Source: Verrucomicrobiales bacterium
GTDB lineage: Bacteria > Verrucomicrobiota > Verrucomicrobiia > Verrucomicrobiales > DEV007
Length of the DNA stretch: 10,027 bases
NCBI GenBank assembly: GCA_023253615.1
Contig: JALRFZ010000393.1
Location: 1 to 10,027, forward strand
Direction of reading: 5' to 3'
In this document: piece after piece, positions 6,813 through 10,027 of the stretch
Position numbering within the stretch: the first letter of the stretch is position 1
Layout of the letters: each line of letters starts with the position of its first letter
The notes under the pieces: generated by a model
The model's input: only the letters and a program-made list of their open reading frames with translations
Told to the model about the DNA's origin: nothing
Databases searched by the model: none
Position numbers and translations under genes: made by a program

Positions 6813-6840
6813 TACCCATGACACGACGCGTCGCTCCGCT

Positions 6841-8145
6841 TCACCAACTCTTCGACAAATCCGGCACCGTCTCCTTCACGATCGCGAGGATGTGGCCTCG
6901 CTCCGCCTCGCCGAGATGGGCGAACTCGGGCCAGTCGGCGGGTTTGGTGAGAATGCCGTGGAGCTGTTCGAGGATGCGGGTGCGGATCGCCCCGGGCAGG
7001 GTGGCGAAGGCCTCGGAATAGATAAGGTGGCTGCAGCGGTACTTCATGAGCCGCTCGTAGAGCCGGAAGTCACGCAGCGAGCGGCCCCCGGCGCTCTTCT
7101 TCCGCCCTCCTTCGAAGGCGGTCTGGAAGCTGCCCGTGCCTTCGATCCCGCCGGGCAGGGGCACTTCCTCGACGTAAAGCATCTCCTTCAGCACCTTCGT
7201 GGCGAGACGCTGCAGGATGCGCTCGTTCGTCTCCGAGAGCGGGGCATCGACGGGCTCGCCGAAGGCCTTCTGCATCTCGGTATGGCGGTGCAGGGTCGCC
7301 TGCGTCGTGAGATTCGCCTCGACGAGCAGGTTGTGTACGCCGACCTGGTGCTCGAGGGTCATGAGGGCGACGACATCGCTCTGGCCGCCGCCCGGGTAAG
7401 GCTCGCATCCGAAGAGTTCGTCGAGCTTCAGCACGCGGCCCTCGGCGAGCCGCTGCAGCTCCACCCCCGGGCCTCCCGGGGCGGCCTGGGCGAGGGCGTT
7501 GCCGAGGTGCTCGCGCTGCTCCACCGAGCCGGTGACATACCAGCCGCCCCACCGCTCCTCGATCGGGCTGTTCTGCCGCGTGTGGAAGGTCCCCGCTTCG
7601 AAGAGCGGCAATCCCGTGGCGGTGGGATAGACCGATCGCACCATCAGGCCGGGCAGGTCGTGATTCGAGGAACCCGCGTGGCAGTTCAGGCAGGAACGCT
7701 CGCGCACCAGCGCCGGTGGCGTGCCCGGCTCGCGCTCGGTCAGCTTGATGAGGTGGAAGACCATCCCGATGCGCGGGTCGAAGCTCGCGGCCTCGATCTC
7801 GCCACCCTGCACCCAGCCCAGGTAAAGATCGTCGGAGAAATAGATCGCCCGCGGCGTCTCGGGGGCGATGCGGCTGTTCTGCGCGCTCGTTTTCGAAAAG
7901 ACAAGCACCTGCGACTCGGCCGGCACCTCGAGCTTCTCCAACAACTCGTCGAGCACCTCGCGGTGGGTGCCGTTGCAGAGCACCGGATTGTCCTTGGCCC
8001 CGGCGAAAAAGCGCGTCAGCCGGTTGTCGGGCTCGGTCTCGTGGTAATGGATCGGCGCCCGCTCGTAGATCGGGTCGAAGGCCTGCGCCATCCACGGTCC
8101 GCCGAGAAGGACCGCGATCGCTCCGGAAAGGAAGTTCGCCTGCAT
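6841..8145 (-). CDS. Exported single-haem c-type cytochrome-like protein, function unknown
   Basis: This 434-residue protein has one covalent haem-binding motif, CLNCH, at 152-156. A signal peptide (MQANFLSGAIAVLLGG, ending near MAQA at 19-22) would place it in the periplasm, where cytochrome c maturation attaches haem. I do not recognise a named family, but the block VLVFSKTSAQNSRI...PRAIYFSDDLYLGWVQGG (81-114) followed by the haem motif resembles large uncharacterised cytochrome-like proteins of planctomycetes and verrucomicrobia. M169 or one of several histidines could be the second haem ligand. The C-terminal 180 residues are helical-looking with no motif known to me. The frame opens at a TTG at 8190; I prefer the ATG at 8145 because it starts the signal peptide. 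It is the first of four leftward genes; a redox or electron-transfer role is inferred only from the haem. Confidence 0.85.
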   Translation of the reverse strand: MQANFLSGAIAVLLGGPWMAQAFDPIYERAPIHYHETEPDNRLTRFFAGAKDNPVLCNGTHREVLDELLEKLEVPAESQVLVFSKTSAQNSRIAPETPRAIYFSDDLYLGWVQGGEIEAASFDPRIGMVFHLIKLTEREPGTPPALVRERSCLNCHAGSSNHDLPGLMVRSVYPTATGLPLFEAGTFHTRQNSPIEERWGGWYVTGSVEQREHLGNALAQAAPGGPGVELQRLAEGRVLKLDELFGCEPYPGGGQSDVVALMTLEHQVGVHNLLVEANLTTQATLHRHTEMQKAFGEPVDAPLSETNERILQRLATKVLKEMLYVEEVPLPGGIEGTGSFQTAFEGGRKKSAGGRSLRDFRLYERLMKYRCSHLIYSEAFATLPGAIRTRILEQLHGILTKPADWPEFAHLGEAERGHILAIVKETVPDLSKSW

Positions 8146-8153
8146 GATTAAAG

Positions 8154-8190
8154 CTATATTTGAAATATAGTTTATCTCCTCCGCGATCAA
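8154..8190 (-). promoter_or_regulatory. Promoter/operator region of the haem-protein gene with perfect 17-bp palindrome
   Basis: CTATATTT (8154-8161), a central G and AAATATAG (8163-8170) form a perfect dyad, a strikingly AT-rich island in GC-rich DNA, 8 bp before the ATG at 8145. On the minus strand TTGATC (8190-8185) could be a -35 box, with TATTTC 17 bp or TATATT 15 bp downstream as -10 inside the palindrome, so a bound repressor would block it. GGAGGAG lies just upstream of the dyad, too far from the ATG for normal ribosome binding unless the dyad folds as an RNA hairpin. Confidence 0.45.
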
Positions 8191-8212
8191 GCCATTCGCA
8201 CCCCCGACGAAA

Positions 8213-8240
8213 GGGCTTTCGGTCTATGATTACAAAGCCC
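8213..8240 (+). promoter_or_regulatory. Inverted repeat flanking a TATGAT box upstream of the DUF4126 gene
   Basis: GGGCTTT (8213-8219) and AAAGCCC (8234-8240) are perfect 7-bp arms separated by 14 bp containing TATGAT (8224-8229), a good -10 match. No convincing -35 box lies 17 bp upstream. The start codon at 8341 is about 110 bp further on, so a long leader would result. The gap 8146-8340 also has a perfect TCCCGG-T-CCGGGA dyad at 8291-8303. No small gene is supported in this gap. Confidence 0.25.
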
Positions 8241-8340
8241 CGGCACGTTTGTAGTCGTAAGGCAGGACGGGATGTGGTGCAATGGCGTCGTCCCGGTCCG
8301 GGATTCTTCGTCTCTCTCCAACCCTCACCCTTGTTTTGCC

Positions 8341-9453
8341 ATGGAAGTGCTTGAAACGCTCTGTGTCGCCCTCGGATTCGCGACCCTCGCCGGTCTGAAT
8401 CTCTATCTCGTCGTCCTCGTCACCGGTCTCGCCATCAACCAGGGCTGGGTCGATGTCTCGTCGACTTATCCGGATCTCATGGTCCTCGGGGATCCGCTCG
8501 TGATCACCGCCGCCGGGATTTTCTTCTGCCTGGAGTTCTTCGCCGACAAGGTGCCGTGGGTCGACTCGCTCTGGGATTCGGTCCACACCCTCATCCGTCC
8601 GGTCGGCGGCGGTCTCCTCGCGATCCACACCCTCGGGCCCACCGATCCCGGCTTCGATGTCGTCGTCGCCATGCTCGCGGGAGGCACCACCTTGGTCGCC
8701 CATGGCTTCAAGTCGGGCACCCGCCTCGCCCTCAATGCCTCGCCCGAGCCGGTCACGAACATCGTCGCCAGCGTCGGCGAGGATATCGCCGTGCTCGGCG
8801 GCCTCACTCTCATGAGCGTGAATTCCATCCTCGCGGCGGTCGTCTTCCTCATCTTCCTCGGCTTCAGCCTTTATCTCACCCCGAAGCTTTTCCGCCGCAT
8901 CAAGGCCTTCTTCTGGCTGCTCTCGCGCAAGCTCGTCTCCTTCGTCTCGCGGGCCGATGAGGCGCTCCTCTACGCGGGCCTCACCTCCTCGGAAGATCAG
9001 AAGCTGGGTGCCTCGCTCGGCGGCCGCAAGGCGGATCCCGAATGGTCGGCCAAGGTCGTCGTCGGCTCGGTGAAACGGTTCCCCGGATTCACCCCGATGA
9101 CCTTCGGTCGCCTCATCGCCGAGGCGAGCCGTCCCGGTCATCTCCACTTCGTGGGACGTCGCTGGTTCCGCCACTATCACGCCGATCTCGCCCTCGACGG
9201 ACTCGAGATCACGCAGGAGCATCGCTTCCTCAGCGAGGACGTCGTCCTCTACGATCTCGCGGGGACGAAGAAACTCGTCCTGAAGCTGGCCTCGGGTCAT
9301 GCCGCGATGGCGAACCGCATCGTCGAGAGCCTCCTCTCGCGCCGTGAGGGCCGCATCCCCGGGACGCTCACGCCGGCGGACGTGCAGCCGATGCCCTCGG
9401 GCCGGGTCATGCTGGCGGAAAATGCGACCGAGACGCCCGCGGACCGGGTCTGA
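8341..9453 (+). CDS. DUF4126 integral membrane protein with C-terminal extension
   Basis: The first ~190 of 370 residues match DUF4126, a membrane family of unknown function. The signature DKVPWVDSLWDSVHTLIRP lies at 69-87, between hydrophobic segments at about 7-31, 49-67, 105-120 and 148-180. Family members are usually near 190 residues, so the remaining ~170 are an addition: a basic amphipathic stretch (182-203) followed by a soluble, probably cytoplasmic domain with GRRWFRHYHADLALDGLEI (272-290) and VLYDLAGTKKLVLKL (302-316), which I cannot assign. I chose the ATG at 8341, not the open frame from 8272, because the membrane domain starts there. No Shine-Dalgarno is visible. It is divergent from the haem-protein gene, single, and followed by a terminator, so it is likely its own transcription unit. 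Function unknown; a transport role would be a guess. Confidence 0.88.
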   Translation: MEVLETLCVALGFATLAGLNLYLVVLVTGLAINQGWVDVSSTYPDLMVLGDPLVITAAGIFFCLEFFADKVPWVDSLWDSVHTLIRPVGGGLLAIHTLGPTDPGFDVVVAMLAGGTTLVAHGFKSGTRLALNASPEPVTNIVASVGEDIAVLGGLTLMSVNSILAAVVFLIFLGFSLYLTPKLFRRIKAFFWLLSRKLVSFVSRADEALLYAGLTSSEDQKLGASLGGRKADPEWSAKVVVGSVKRFPGFTPMTFGRLIAEASRPGHLHFVGRRWFRHYHADLALDGLEITQEHRFLSEDVVLYDLAGTKKLVLKLASGHAAMANRIVESLLSRREGRIPGTLTPADVQPMPSGRVMLAENATETPADRV

Positions 9454-9490
9454 GAGTTGACGCATCCGTTCCCTCGATCGACGCTACGAC

Positions 9491-9522
9491 GAGCCGGCCT
9501 CAAGGTCCGGCTCGTTTGTTTT
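9491..9522 (+). terminator. Rho-independent terminator of the DUF4126 gene
   Basis: GAGCCGG (9491-9497) pairs with CCGGCTC (9507-9513). The stem can extend by two G-C pairs with a bulged T, closing on a TCAA loop. GTTTGTTTT follows directly. It lies 37 bp after the stop at 9453 and runs into the start codon of the next gene. Confidence 0.75.
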
Positions 9523-9523
9523 G

Positions 9524-9832
9524 ATGAAGCGCCTCCCGAACGATTTCCATTGCCCCACCTGCGGCGAGAGCGTCTCGCCCAACGCGAAATCCTGCGGTCG
9601 TTGCGGGGCACGCCGCGACGGCTCCGACTGGCTGCGGCCCGAAGCCTACGACGGCCTCGACCTCGGCGAGGATGATTTCGACTACGACGATTTCCTCCGC
9701 CGCGAATTCGGCGAAGGGGGAAAAGGCGCGAACTGGTTTTCGAGGATGAATGCCAAAGAACGCTTCTGGTGGTTCACCGCCGTGATCCTGCTCGCCGCTT
9801 TTGTCGCGATGGCATTGTCGGGGTGGTGGTGA
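9524..9832 (+). CDS. Small zinc-ribbon membrane protein
   Basis: This 102-residue protein has an N-terminal zinc ribbon formed by CPTC (C10, C13) and CGRC (C24, C27). An acidic aspartate-rich linker (about 43-58: GLDLGEDDFDYDDF) follows, then one hydrophobic helix at about 82-98 near the C-terminus. The topology is probably tail-anchored with the zinc ribbon in the cytoplasm. Such zinc-ribbon membrane proteins are common and mostly uncharacterised, so I propose no specific function. The ATG at 9524 lies immediately after the T-rich tract of the preceding terminator and has no Shine-Dalgarno, and the zinc ribbon begins within ten residues, leaving no room for a later start. Translation may be leaderless, or depend on terminator read-through. 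Composition matches the neighbours. Confidence 0.82.
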   Translation: MKRLPNDFHCPTCGESVSPNAKSCGRCGARRDGSDWLRPEAYDGLDLGEDDFDYDDFLRREFGEGGKGANWFSRMNAKERFWWFTAVILLAAFVAMALSGWW

Positions 9833-9838
9833 TGGAAG

Positions 9839-9896
9839 GTAGTCCAGCGCTTCAGCGCGCGAGACGTCCGTCGTGCCGGCTGAAGCCGTGGACGAC
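9839..9896. repeat. Intergenic hairpin repeat, unit 1
   Basis: This 58-bp unit has near-palindromic ends: GTAGTCCAGCGCTTCAGC (9839-9856) and GCTGAAGCCGTGGACGAC (9879-9896) pair at 15 of 18 positions around a 22-nt GC-rich loop. It starts 6 bp after the zinc-ribbon gene stop. It matches unit 2 at 54 of 58 positions; all four differences lie in the loop, so the arms are the conserved part. Confidence 0.8.
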
Positions 9897-9924
9897 GTTC
9901 GATTGCCGGGACGGGCTTGCCAAA

Positions 9925-9982
9925 GTAGTCCAGCGCTTCAGCGCGCGAAACGCCCGCCCTGCCGGCTGAAGCCGTGGACGAC
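9925..9982. repeat. Intergenic hairpin repeat, unit 2
   Basis: Second copy, 86 bp after the first, with arms identical to unit 1. The 28-nt spacer before it and the 27-nt spacer after it are themselves related (both contain ATT, CGGG, CGGGC and end in CAAA), so the true repeat period is about 85-86 bp rather than a fixed repeat plus unique spacer. Confidence 0.8.
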
Positions 9983-10009
9983 TTACAATTCTCGGGTCGG
10001 GCGGACAAA

Positions 10010-10027
10010 GTAGTCCAGCGCTTCAGC
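10010..10027. repeat. Intergenic hairpin repeat, unit 3, cut by window end
   Basis: The first 18 bp of a third copy, GTAGTCCAGCGCTTCAGC, is identical to the left arm of units 1 and 2 and begins 85 bp after unit 2. The array continues past the window. Confidence 0.75.

Noticed and set aside
4100..6821. Long plus-strand open frames (4100-5575 and 5253-6821)
   Set aside because: They are antisense to recF and sulfatase A, both of which have complete catalytic motifs. The plus-strand translations show no recognisable domain.
6799..8151. 450-codon plus-strand open frame
   Set aside because: It is antisense to the haem protein, whose frame has a signal peptide and CxxCH.
8190..8192. Upstream TTG start for the haem protein
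   Set aside because: It would add 15 residues ahead of the signal peptide and run translation through the palindrome. The ATG at 8145 gives a normal signal peptide.
8230..9465. 411-codon minus-strand open frame
   Set aside because: It is antisense to the DUF4126 gene. The translation is almost entirely charged residues, a composition artefact.
9839..10027. Possible CRISPR array
   Set aside because: Units are 58 bp with long hairpin arms, the loops vary between units, and the spacers (27-28 bp) resemble each other. That is not the pattern of identical short repeats with unrelated spacers, and no cas gene is present.

Overview
The window is GC-rich, densely coding bacterial chromosome. Its content points to Verrucomicrobiota or a related PVC-group bacterium. 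The pointers are two periplasmic formylglycine sulfatases, a PVC-type single-haem protein, a DUF4126 membrane protein, recF away from dnaA/dnaN, weak or absent Shine-Dalgarno sites, and a repeat family at the right edge that I associate from memory with Verrucomicrobia. The phylum is an inference; no rRNA or marker gene is present.

Layout, left to right. Bases 1-139 are AT-richer and hold no convincing gene. At 140-1255 (-) is a compact DEAD-box RNA helicase. It is divergent from a NYN-LOTUS putative RNase at 1371-2114 (+), and the 115-bp gap between them carries a hairpin and a TTGACA box. At 2271-2789 (+) is a secreted Tae4-like peptidoglycan amidase with its Cys-His-Asp residues in place. 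Its stop codon lies 10 bp from that of a sulfatase on the other strand. From 8145 down to 2800 run four leftward genes: a single-haem c-type cytochrome-like protein, sulfatase A, recF and sulfatase B, with gaps of 97, 49 and 10 bp. The last three could be one transcript. At 8341-9453 (+), divergent from that block, is a DUF4126 membrane protein with an extra C-terminal domain; a hairpin plus T-rich tract terminates it. The tract runs straight into a small zinc-ribbon membrane protein (9524-9832, +). The right edge is an 85-86-bp-period array of hairpin-forming repeats that leaves the window.

Functionally, the helicase and NYN-LOTUS protein suggest RNA metabolism. The sulfatases suggest desulfation of sulfated polysaccharides in the periplasm. 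recF (DNA gap repair) sits inside that block without an obvious functional link. The amidase acts on cell wall, but its normal type VI secretion and immunity context is absent here. I did not find a complete undescribed multigene system. The strongest leads are the secreted orphan Tae4-like enzyme, the recF-sulfatase arrangement, the terminal repeat family and several dyad-symmetric sites in the divergent promoter regions.
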